Positions 1 through 5,068 of a DNA stretch of 5,068 nt are shown piece by piece; the first letter of the stretch is position 1, and each line of letters starts with the position of its first letter. Source of the DNA: Flavobacteriales bacterium (lineage in GTDB: Bacteria; Bacteroidota; Bacteroidia; Flavobacteriales; TMED113); NCBI GenBank assembly GCA_002713285.1, contig PAVX01000026.1:5155-10222 (forward strand), given 5' to 3'. The notes below the pieces were generated by a model. That model was not told where the DNA came from and ran no database searches. It worked only from the letters and a program-made list of their open reading frames with translations. The position numbers and the translations under genes are program-made.

Positions 1-3000
1 TTTGAGTAATTTCAAGATCTATATACGCAGCATCATCACCAAAACATTCCAATGGTTGTACAATTTCAAATTCAAATCCAATAGAATCCACTTGAACAAT
101 GGATGTTGGTGGCCCTAATGGATTTAAAGGATCATCATTTGGTCCAGGAATATAAAATAAACCACCAAATATACTTGGAGTAGGTGTATTATTTAAACTA
201 TATGGACTACACCCTAAGGCATCTGTACCTGAAATATAATAATCACCTGGAGTAAGGTTTGAAAATTCAAGTGGTATACCAGCATCAATCTGGCCTTCTA
301 TAAAACCACCTTCAATAACATCACTTACTAAAATATAGTCATAAGGAGGTGTTCCACCAGTAAAAACTACATCAAGAAATGCATTCGTTTCTCCAAAACA
401 ATTATATGGATTACCTGAATAAGAAATATCAATTGGATCATTTTGATCTAATTCAATTACTGTATCTAACAAACAACCATTTTGATCTGTGATTGTAAAA
501 ATAAACGGACCTGCAAATAAATCGTTAATAGGGAGATTAGATGGTATATCATTAAATATCGCATCCGCGAAACCATCTAAATTGTTATCATATGAAATAT
601 CATAAGGAGGAGTTCCACCAGTTACTGTTAAATTTATTTGTCCACCTGGAAGCCCAGGAAAATCTAAACAATCAATTGTATTATCAAAAACTACTGCTAA
701 TGATGTGTCTGGTTCCATAATAGTAAATTCAACAATATCTAAACACCCATTATCATCTATTACTGTGGTTACATAATCACCTGCCGCTAAACCAGATAAA
801 TTATCAACATTATAAGTATAAGGAGGAGTTCCTCCAATAATAACCAACTCCACCTCTCCATCAAGCACATCATTCACTCCATCATTATTTTCATCTATAA
901 AACAAGTGACATCATTAGTTGAAACTATAAATGCATCTAAAACTTGCACACTTGATCCTAAAAAAATTTCAATAGAGCCTAATGATGAACAAATACCATT
1001 AGAAATATTATATAAATAAACTCCTGCATCTAAATTAATAAGATTCTCATTATTTATCTGATTATCTAAATCAATCGCATTTCCATCAAGATCAATAAAC
1101 GTCCATTCAATTGTTAATGGATTTGAATTAAATAATGGATCAAGATTAAGATTAATACTACCTAAATCACCTGATTCACAAGGTTGTATTACATTAATAT
1201 TTGTATTAATATATTCACAAGACTCATCATCATCTGTGGCTGTTGAATCATAATTACATGCATTATCATCTATACAACCATACACTGTAAGTATTAAACA
1301 TGAACCATCATCTTCTGTTGCTAATGGATTAAATTCTTCATATAAAGGATTCGTGCAACCAAATATTTCATCATCATCACATACACCATCACCATCTTGA
1401 TCTACAAAAATAACTAGACCATTAACACAAAACTCACACACATCATCTGCATAAACACAAGGACCAAGATCAGTCGACAATGGATTATAGTTACATGCTG
1501 TATCATCTAAACAACCTATAATTTCATCATTATCACAAACACCATCTCCATCTATATCTTGAAACACAACCTCACCTTCAATACAGAAATCACAAATTTC
1601 ATTAACATATACACAAGATTCATCAGCGTCTGTAGCACTTGGATTATAATTACATGCACCTTCTTCCATACATCCTATAATTTCATCATCATCACAAACA
1701 CCATCTCCATCTACATCTAACAATAAAACTAAAGGACCAAAACACTCTTCACAAGGCGCTTCCGCATAAATACATGAGCCATTATCAGTTGTTGCACTTG
1801 GATTATAATTACATGCTGAAACACCAGGAAAAGGGGACCAAGTCTGATTACCATCATCGGTACAACCAATTAAAGAAGGTGTTAAACATGAACCATCATC
1901 TTCTGTCGCTAATGAGTCATATTCTTGATACAAGAAATTAGTACAACCAAAAATTTCATCATCATTACACACACCATCATTATCTTCATCATTATCTACA
2001 ATTAATCCATTTTCACATGTTTCACATATACCATCTATATAATTACAACTATTATCATCAAGAGTAGCTACTGGATTGTAATTACAGGCATTCTCATCTG
2101 TACAACCCGCACATGTTGCAAAATTACAAGACCCATCATTAATAGTTGCGGTTAAATCATAATTACAGGCATTCTCATCTGTACAACCCGCACATGTTTC
2201 AAAGTCACAATCTGATTCTATTGTAGCATTAGCATCATAATTACATGCATTCTCATTCATACAACCAGAACAAGACTCATATTCACAATCACTTGCAATT
2301 GTGGCTGTAACATCATAATTACATGCTAATGAATCCATACAGCCAGCACAAGACTCATATTCACAAAAATCATTATCGGTGGCTGTAGCATCATAATTAC
2401 ATGCTAATGAGTCCATACAACCAATAACTTCAAATTGATCACAAATACCATCAAAATCAGAGTCAAGTAAACAGTTTCCATCACAATCATATCCTATTAC
2501 TGCCGCCGGATTATTACAACCACAACCCACATCATTATTATAGCATGACCCATCATCTTCTGTCGCTAATGGATTATAGTTACATGCTGTTTCATCCATA
2601 CAACCATCTAGTGCAATTGTTAAACATGACCCATCATCTTCTGTCGCTAATGGATTATATTCTACATATAGAAAATTTGTGCATCCTAAAACCTCATCAT
2701 TGTCACATACATCATCATTATCAATATCGTTGTCTATTATGATTCCATTTTCACATGTCTCACATATACCATCTATATAATTACAACTATTATCATCAAG
2801 AGTAGCTATTGAATCATAATTACATGCAGTTTCATCTGTACAGCCAGCACAAGACTCATATTCACAAGAATCATCATTATTAGTAGCCGATGAATCATAA
2901 TTACATGCAGTTTCATCTGTACAGCCAGCACAAGACTCATATTCGCAAGACTCATCATCAATAGTTGCTGAGGCATCATAATTACATGCATTTTCGTTAG

Positions 3001-5068
3001 TACATCCAAGACATAGTGTACCATCCCCTCCACAATCACCACATATATCATCATATTGACAAGGACCTGGAATCAAGGCGCTTAAGTCATAATCACAGGC
3101 AATTGGATCCATACAACCTACACATGTTTCATATTCACAAGAATCATTATCTTCTGTTGCTAGATTATCAAAATTACACGCATTATCATCTGTACAGCCA
3201 AATATCTCATTCTCATCACAAACTCCATCATTATCAAAATCATTATCTATTATCACTCCATTTTCACATGTTTCACATACACTATCTATATAGATACAAC
3301 TACCATCATCATTGTTACTTTCTACACTATAATTACATGCTAAAGGATCTATACATCCAGGTAACCCCACTACACAAATACCATCTATTAAAATATAACC
3401 GTCTAGACATAATCCATTACAATCCGCGTTATTTTCTGCATAAATACAATTACCATCATCACTAGTAGCACCAGGGTTATAATTACATGCAATTTCATCT
3501 AAACAACCAATATCATCTATATCACACACTCCATCTTGATCTATATCATTATCTATAACGAATCCATTTTCACATGTCTGGCATACTCCATCCAAATATA
3601 TACAATCACTTGGGATGGTCGCTAATTCATCGAAATTACAAGCCCCGTCGTCCATACAACCTGAACACGAAACATATTCACAAGAACCATCATTAATGGT
3701 TACCTCAGGATCAAAATTGCAAGCCAATTCTTCATCACAACCAGCACATGATATATATTCACATGAATCATTATCTTCAGTAGCACTAGCATTATAATTG
3801 CAAGCAACTGGATCTGTACAACCAGTAATTTCAAGTTCATCACAAACACCGTCATTGTCTGTGTCATTATCTATGATTTCAACAATATTTTCATCTCCTG
3901 ATGATATTAAACACTCATTCTCATATATTGACAAACTATATGTGTTTGGAGGAAGTTCAATATTAAAAGATTCCGCATACTCAGACCCTAAACTAACAGC
4001 TGATGCAGCTGCAGGTGAGTTAGGTGTGAAAAACTGAGCAGAACCAAAGGCCCATGTAATATCTGCACTATAAATCACACCACCTGAATTAATTAACCAA
4101 ATAATTTCCTGACCAGGCACAAGACCTTCAATTGGTGAAGTTCCTATTTCATCACCCCACACACTAGTACCGATAGTAGCACCATCATCAAATGTTGCCG
4201 GATCAATCCAATTACTAGCAGAACTTAATCCACAAGTTGGATGAATAAAAAAAGCTCCAATTTGATCAGTGGAATTTAAATTTGTTAATGCAGAAGCAGT
4301 AAATGCAATAGACTGATTATTACCCGCCTGACCACTAAATGTATTGCCTAAACAATCTGAACCTTGACCTAAAATCCATGTGTCAAACTCTAGATTTTCT
4401 AAACCTATACTTAAATCTGTATAGGGTGCACCATTAATATAGACAGAATATATACTCGAAGGACCATCGAGATACACTGTTAGTAGACCTGTTTCACAAT
4501 CTACACCACTCTCAAGTTCATAAGATAAATTAACCTCTACTGACTCCAATATTGTGATAGGCAAAGATGGTAAAGGGCAATTGGAATTATTATTAAAAGA
4601 GACTATATAATCACCAGGCACATTTATATTATAAGCAATGTCATATAGAGAATTAGTTTCAACATCTGACTCATTTAAATTAACTATCTCTCCGAAACTA
4701 TTAGTAAACACCGCTGATACGCCCTCTAACCCTTCAACTTCTTCTTCATATTGAAAGTCAAAATAAATTTCCCATTCACCTTCACATAAATTGTTAGTAA
4801 TCGCTTGAACACTAACACTACAATTCACTTCATCCCAATCACAAACTCCATTATTATCTACATCATTATCAATAATAACCCCATCTTCACAAGTTTGACA
4901 TATATTATCAGTATAATTGCATTCATCGAAAGAAAAATTTGCATCTGGATTATAATTACAAGCTGTAGAGTCTGTGCAACCAGGATTAAAAAGCACATTA
5001 CAAGATCCATCATCATCAACTGCTGTAAAACCTTGAGTATAGTACTCTAAGTAAATAGGATCTGTACA
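1..5068 (-). CDS. Giant secreted repeat protein, adhesin-like (internal fragment, both ends missing)
   Basis: One minus-strand frame is open across the whole window (1,689 codons from base 5068 to base 2). I read it through without a stop, and the frame at both ends agrees. No start or stop codon can be assigned, and internal ATG codons sit mid-repeat. In order the protein has a Cys/Asp-rich array end (residues 1-83), a non-repetitive beta-rich region (84-399), the main Cys/Asp array (400-1286) and SprB/Ig-like repeats (1287-1689). Known family: Bacteroidota surface proteins combining ACNY-type repeats, acidic calcium-loop repeats and SprB repeats (SprB is the gliding adhesin of Flavobacterium johnsoniae), normally exported by T9SS. 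Inferred role: an extracellular adhesin or filament. No enzymatic motif was seen. No transmembrane stretch is evident, and the composition is acidic with regularly spaced cysteines, as expected for an exported protein. The signal peptide and T9SS C-terminal domain would lie outside the window, so the export route is not shown. The reading frame is certain; the function is not. Confidence 0.93.
2..193 (-). other. Linker and start of a fourth SprB-type repeat (residues 1626-1689)
   Basis: After repeat 3 comes a 37-residue linker (83-193) rich in Pro, Gly and Asn (GGLFYIPGPNDDPLNPLGPP), which differs from the short joins between the other repeats. At 2-82 a new module begins, FEFEIVQPLECFGDDAAYI, then DLEITQ. 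This is the usual SprB opening ('v.qP..l.CfGd..g.idl.vtg'), and its GGTPPY strand would follow just beyond base 1. The gene therefore continues with at least one more repeat. Confidence 0.75.
194..433 (-). other. SprB-type repeat 3 (residues 1546-1625)
   Basis: This module reads SYSGNPYNCFGETNAFLDV, then FTGGTPPYDY with GGTPPY encoded at 341-358, then FSNLTPGDYYISGTDALGC. The 'NCFGetna.ldv' opening and 'LTPGDY...TDalGC' closing are typical of SprB repeats. It carries an extra segment (VIEGGFIEGQIDAGIP) between the GGTPPY strand and the closing strand. Boundaries are approximate. Confidence 0.85.
434..700 (-). other. SprB-type repeat 2 (residues 1457-1545)
   Basis: This module reads FDNTIDCLDFPG, then TVTGGTPPYDI with GGTPPY encoded at 602-619, then LFAGPFIFTITDQNGC and ELDQNDP. 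It is longer than repeat 1 by about 17 residues between GGTPPY and the closing strand (NNLDGFADAIFND, then SNLPINDL). The 'NNLDGFADA' piece could be another metal-binding loop. The conserved aGdY is changed to AGPF. The match to the SprB pattern is otherwise clear. Confidence 0.83.
701..916 (-). other. SprB-type repeat 1 (residues 1385-1456)
   Basis: This module reads NDVTCFIDENNDG, then IGGTPPYTY with GGTPPY encoded at 818-835, then LSGLAAGDY and VIDDNGC, ending FTIMEPDTS. These are the hallmarks of the SprB repeat family (Pfam SprB, PF13573 from memory): a leading Cys, GGTPPY, 'gL.aGdY' and 'v.D.nGC'. The Cys pair probably forms a disulfide. An acidic run (DENNDGVNDVLDG) sits after the first Cys, longer than usual, and looks like a calcium loop. 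SprB repeats occur in secreted surface adhesins, including gliding proteins. Confidence 0.85.
917..1210 (-). other. Ig-like module without GGTPPY (residues 1287-1384)
   Basis: About 98 residues after the array begin NVIQPCESGDLGSINLNL and contain TIEWTFIDLDG, then LINLDAGVYLYNISNGIC. The order (Cys, 'G-s-I-n-l', W, 'l-x-aG-Y-x-y-x-i-x-nG-C') follows the SprB-repeat pattern. The GGTPPY strand is replaced by NSNPLTIEW. I read it as a diverged SprB/Ig-like repeat opening the stalk. The low end, before the next CFIDEN, is approximate. Confidence 0.6.
1211..1357 (-). repeat. Last two units of the main array
   Basis: After the loop unit at 1367-1438 comes a degenerate unit (CTNPLYEEFNP, then EDDGSCLI) and a final canonical unit (CIDDNACNYD, then DDDESCEY). 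The array stops at the Tyr after the third cysteine of the unit (Cys codon at 1217-1219), without the usual ESCAG ending. It passes directly into INTNINVIQPCESGD, the start of the Ig-like region. Confidence 0.8.
1439..1945 (-). repeat. Loop-rich end of the array: units alternating one-to-one with loop units
   Basis: Here the tandem runs stop, and mostly single ACNY units alternate with CxxC loop units at 1682-1753 and 1523-1594, then 1367-1438. The units begin CTNFLYQEYD (degenerate), CTDDGNQTW (with an insertion), CMEEGACNYNP and CLDDTACNYNP. The loop units form their own subgroup: CEEC, CDFC or CEFC, then a hydrophobic stretch (LVLLL, EVVFQ, LVIFV) and DxDGDGVCDxDE, instead of CETCENG and DNDxDNDGVC upstream. 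Local homogenisation of neighbouring copies is the simplest explanation. Confidence 0.78.
1817..1855 (-). other. Insertion inside one repeat unit (11 extra residues)
   Basis: In standard units two residues separate the third position from the ACNY core. In this unit 13 residues are present, counted from the second Asp of CTDD: D-GNQTWSPFPGVS before ACNYNP. The insert contains the only Trp in the surrounding array and two prolines, so it probably forms an exposed loop. The frame is kept, and the flanking unit is otherwise normal. It is seen only once in this window. Confidence 0.75.
2079..2198 (-). repeat. 39-bp perfect direct repeat, 81 bp apart (2079-2117 and 2160-2198)
   Basis: The 39 bases at 2079-2117 recur without change at 2160-2198, again offset by one 27-codon unit. 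They encode TCAG plus CTDENACNY. This pair uses TGTGCGGGT for CAG and GCCTGTAAT for ACN, where the 2810-2944 pair uses GCTGGC and GCATGT. The two pairs therefore arose from separate duplications. Confidence 0.9.
2544..2659 (-). repeat. 35-bp perfect direct repeat, 81 bp apart (2544-2578 and 2625-2659)
   Basis: Bases 2544-2578 and 2625-2659 are identical and encode YNPLATEDDGSC. The first copy in protein order is in the degenerate LYVEY unit and the second is in the adjacent canonical CMDETACNYNP unit. The variant and canonical unit types therefore share a recently copied second half. A related but not identical stretch occurs at about 1885-1917 and 1300-1330. Confidence 0.88.
2765..3196 (-). 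repeat. Five-unit tandem block including a 'CGDCGGDG' unit
   Basis: The units in order begin CTDDNACNFD, CMDPIACDYD, CTNENACNYD, CTDETACNYD and CTDETACNYD. The second is extended by ICGDCGGDGTLCLG; the part CGDCGGDGTLC lies at 3011-3043. This resembles the CGVCGGDGSSC-like motif known from ADAMTS cysteine-rich regions and from bacterial repeat proteins of this type. The last two complete units are nearly identical at the DNA level. The block ends by joining the CETC loop unit at 2693-2764 through NYIDGIC. Confidence 0.8.
2810..2944 (-). repeat. 54-bp perfect direct repeat, 81 bp apart (2810-2863 and 2891-2944)
   Basis: The 54-base block at 2810-2863 is identical at 2891-2944. The offset of 81 bases is exactly one 27-residue unit. 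The copies encode EYESCAG plus CTDETACNYDS. The 27 bases between them encode the more variable ATxxDDSC part. Identity at synonymous positions points to recent duplication or gene conversion rather than protein-level selection alone. Confidence 0.9.
3278..3505 (-). repeat. Two diverged units with an extended Cys-rich linker
   Basis: A first unit (CLDEIACNYNPGA, then DDGNCIYAE) is followed by an atypical linker, NADCNGLCLDGYILIDGICVVG, read here as the pieces NADCNGLC and DGYILIDGIC. The linker adds three cysteines and aliphatic residues not present in standard units. A second unit follows (CIDPLACNYSVESNN, then DDGSCIYIDSVC) and leads into the CxxC loop unit at 3206-3277. The linker resembles the 'CDGNC' type connection seen again near 2470. 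No function can be assigned beyond repeat spacing. Confidence 0.7.
3584..3820 (-). repeat. Three tandem 27-residue-type units opening the main array
   Basis: Unit-opening cysteines at 3818-3820, 3737-3739 and 3656-3658 are exactly 81 bases apart. The cores are CTDPVACNYN, CDEELACNFD and CMDDGACNFD. The first two end in SCEYISCAG and SCEYVSCSG. The third is altered at its end (SDCIYLDGVC) and runs straight into the CxxC loop unit at 3512-3583. The second unit lacks the residue between C and D seen in CTD/CMD openings but stays in register. These copies are more diverged than those near 2800-2950. Confidence 0.8.
3872..4543 (-). other. Non-repetitive region containing a Bacteroidota 'IGAF...WGDE' domain (residues 176-399)
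   Basis: This 224-residue region interrupts the repeat arrays. Its core, roughly 4052-4360, contains NNQSIAF, then DQIGAFF at 4247-4267, a cysteine in HPTCGL, a tryptophan in SNWID, WGDE at 4148-4159, and a 'G-x-VPGQEIIWLI' strand ending near YSADITW at 4052. This order (sIxf ... DxIGaf ... C/G ... W ... vWGDD ... T ... G ... Ge.i.w) matches a domain I recall from many secreted Bacteroidota proteins, often next to T9SS sorting domains; I know no function for it. It is followed by LPPNTYSLSIYENEC, which looks like the end strand of an Ig-like module. The match is from memory and should be tested by profile search. Confidence 0.6.
4544..4819 (-). other. Ig/PKD-like beta-rich segment (residues 84-175)
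   Basis: About 92 non-repetitive residues begin just after the first array's last cysteine. The sequence alternates hydrophobic and polar residues as in a beta-sandwich (for example EGEWEIYFDFQYEEE, then NINVPGDYIVSFNNNSNC). The 'PGDYIVSF' piece resembles the penultimate strand of Ig-like and SprB-type modules ('aGdYtvtv'). Two cysteines, in LCEGEW and NSNCPL, bracket the fold and could pair. I recognise no binding or catalytic motif. Both boundaries are approximate, set by the end of the repeat and by the ILESVEV segment that starts the next region. Confidence 0.5.
4820..5068 (-). repeat. End of an upstream Cys/Asp-rich repeat array (residues 1-83)
   Basis: This block begins mid-protein with a variant unit (CTDPIYLEYY, then VDDDGSC) and continues with a canonical unit (CTDSTACNYNPDA). 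It ends with a 24-residue loop unit carrying CQTCEDG and then DNDVDNNGVCDWDE. The same three unit types recur in the main array below base 3871, so the array clearly extends beyond base 5068. It is separated from the main array by 316 non-repetitive residues. The acidic loop fits calcium binding of the thrombospondin type 3 sort; that is inferred from the Asp spacing only. Confidence 0.85.

Larger units (their letters stand above)
2027..2683 (-). repeat. Seven-unit block between two near-identical loop units
   Basis: The block opens with a degenerate unit (CTNFLYVEYNP, then EDDGSCLT) and a canonical one (CMDETACNYNP, then EDDGSC). Next comes a non-standard Cys-rich linker (GCGCNNPAA, then CDGNCLLDSDFDGICDQFE). 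Five tandem units follow with openings CMDSLACNYD (twice), CMNENACNYD and CTDENAC (twice). Three of these units are 26 residues rather than 27, having lost one residue before the third Cys (NDFCEYE, ASDCEYE, ESDCDFE). The block ends NYIDGIC and joins the loop unit at 1955-2026. The final unit and following loop match those at 2693-2830 closely, so the whole block looks like one period of a higher-order repeat. Confidence 0.8.
2022..2808 (-). repeat. 49-bp perfect direct repeat at 738 bp spacing (2022-2070 and 2760-2808)
   Basis: Bases 2022-2070 and 2760-2808 are identical, 738 bases (246 codons) apart, and encode ATLDDNSCNYIDGICE. Similarity continues through the following loop units (CETCENG, DND) into the CTNFLY units (about 1880-2026 and 2618-2764), again at offset 738. 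This shows a higher-order repeat: a multi-unit block was duplicated in frame, after which single units were added or changed. Confidence 0.85.
1211..3871 (-). repeat. Main Cys/Asp-rich repeat array (residues 400-1286)
   Basis: About 887 residues are built from two alternating modules. Module 1 is a 26-27-residue unit such as CTDETACNYD followed by DDSCEYESCAG, with cysteines at about positions 1, 7, 20 and 25. I count 20 units with an ACNY, ACNF or ACDY core here, plus three degenerate 'LYxEY/F' units. Module 2 is a 24-residue unit with a CxxC pair and an acidic DxDxDGVCDxDE loop. Related repeats are common in marine Flavobacteriales surface proteins. Asp-rich loops suggest calcium binding, and the even cysteine count per unit suggests disulfides, consistent with an extracellular rod. 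Both are inferences. Copies are most alike in the middle of the array (2080-2950), indicating recent local duplication. Confidence 0.88.
1367..4900 (-). repeat. Dispersed 24-residue CxxC plus acidic-loop units (thrombospondin type 3-like)
   Basis: Eight copies of exactly 72 bases lie at 4829-4900, 3512-3583, 3206-3277, 2693-2764, 1955-2026, 1682-1753, 1523-1594 and 1367-1438. Each starts with a C-x2-C pair (CETCENG is commonest) and ends with an Asp loop such as DNDFDNDGVCDENE. Two further loops lack the CxxC lead: 3830-3871 (DNDTDNDGVCDELE), which opens the main array, and 2429-2464 (DSDFDGICDQFE). The DxDxDG spacing is that of calcium-binding thrombospondin type 3 and EF-loop-like repeats; metal binding is inferred. 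Deviations: the copy at 2693-2764 has Asp in place of the loop Gly, the copy at 3512-3583 ends in Asp rather than Glu, and the copy at 1955-2026 has Asn after the loop Cys. Each loop is followed after two or three residues by the Cys that opens the next 27-residue unit. Confidence 0.85.

Noticed and set aside
2545..2590. Internal ATG codons as possible gene starts (for example Met in CMDETAC units)
   Set aside because: They fall in the middle of repeat units with the same repeat pattern continuing upstream, so they are ordinary internal Met codons.
2545..2742. A 65-residue plus-strand frame with an internal duplicated peptide
   Set aside because: The internal duplication is just the 35-bp direct repeat of the minus-strand gene read in antisense.
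2079..2944. Regular direct repeats that could suggest a CRISPR array
   Set aside because: Repeat plus 'spacer' is always 81 bp or near it, the intervening sequences are themselves similar and in frame, and the whole is explained by 27-residue protein repeats.
2806..3054. An 82-residue minus-strand frame rich in Met and Val with repeats
   Set aside because: It is out of frame with the long gene by one base and is a shadow of the same 81-bp repeats; the long frame alone gives the conserved Cys/Asp pattern.
3016..3465. A 149-residue plus-strand open frame
   Set aside because: It is antisense to the continuous minus-strand gene. Its His/Tyr/Leu-rich content comes from reading the complement of Asp- and Asn-rich repeats (GAT/AAT codons) in another frame, and it has no recognisable domain or ribosome binding site.
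1367..3871. Dockerin domains, because of the DxDxDG loops
   Set aside because: The loops are not paired in the two-helix dockerin layout and are flanked by CxxC and ACNY units; thrombospondin type 3-like loops fit better.
3615..4037. Two plus-strand Ser-rich frames (60 and 79 residues) and another at 4805-5050
   Set aside because: All are antisense to well-patterned minus-strand coding sequence and show no signal of their own.

Overview
The whole 5,068-base window lies inside one very large protein-coding gene on the minus strand. Read from base 5068 down to base 2, one frame stays open for 1,689 codons without a stop. The gene's start lies beyond base 5068 and its stop lies below base 1, so both termini are missing. 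Residue numbers below count from the codon at 5066-5068. I found no second gene, RNA gene, promoter or terminator; the shorter open frames on either strand are by-products of the repetitive coding sequence.

The product is a secreted, cysteine- and aspartate-rich, multi-domain repeat protein of the type found in Bacteroidota, especially marine Flavobacteriales. This rests on the AT-rich codon use, the 'ACNY..AT.DDGSC' repeats, the SprB-type 'GGTPPY' repeats and a Bacteroidota-style 'IGAF...WGDE' domain. The assignment is from remembered family patterns, not from a search. Such proteins are usually large cell-surface or released adhesins exported by the type IX secretion system (T9SS). The signal peptide and C-terminal sorting domain that would prove this lie outside the window.

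Layout in protein order (high to low coordinates): (1) residues 1-83 (5068-4820), the end of a first Cys/Asp-rich repeat array. (2) Residues 84-399 (4819-3872), non-repetitive beta-rich sequence: an Ig/PKD-like segment, then a domain with IGAFF and WGDE motifs. (3) Residues 400-1286 (3871-1211), the main array. It has about 20 units of 26-27 residues built around C-x5-CNY, interrupted by 24-residue Cys-pair plus acidic-loop units (DxDxDGVCDxDE) that resemble calcium-binding thrombospondin type 3 loops. (4) Residues 1287-1689 (1210-2), a stalk of Ig-like/SprB-type repeats that runs off the window.

The array carries near-perfect DNA direct repeats at exact multiples of three bases (81 bp and 738 bp apart), pointing to recent in-frame duplication and probable copy-number variation. 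A likely reading is a long, calcium-stiffened, disulfide-linked surface filament with an embedded globular domain; this is inference.
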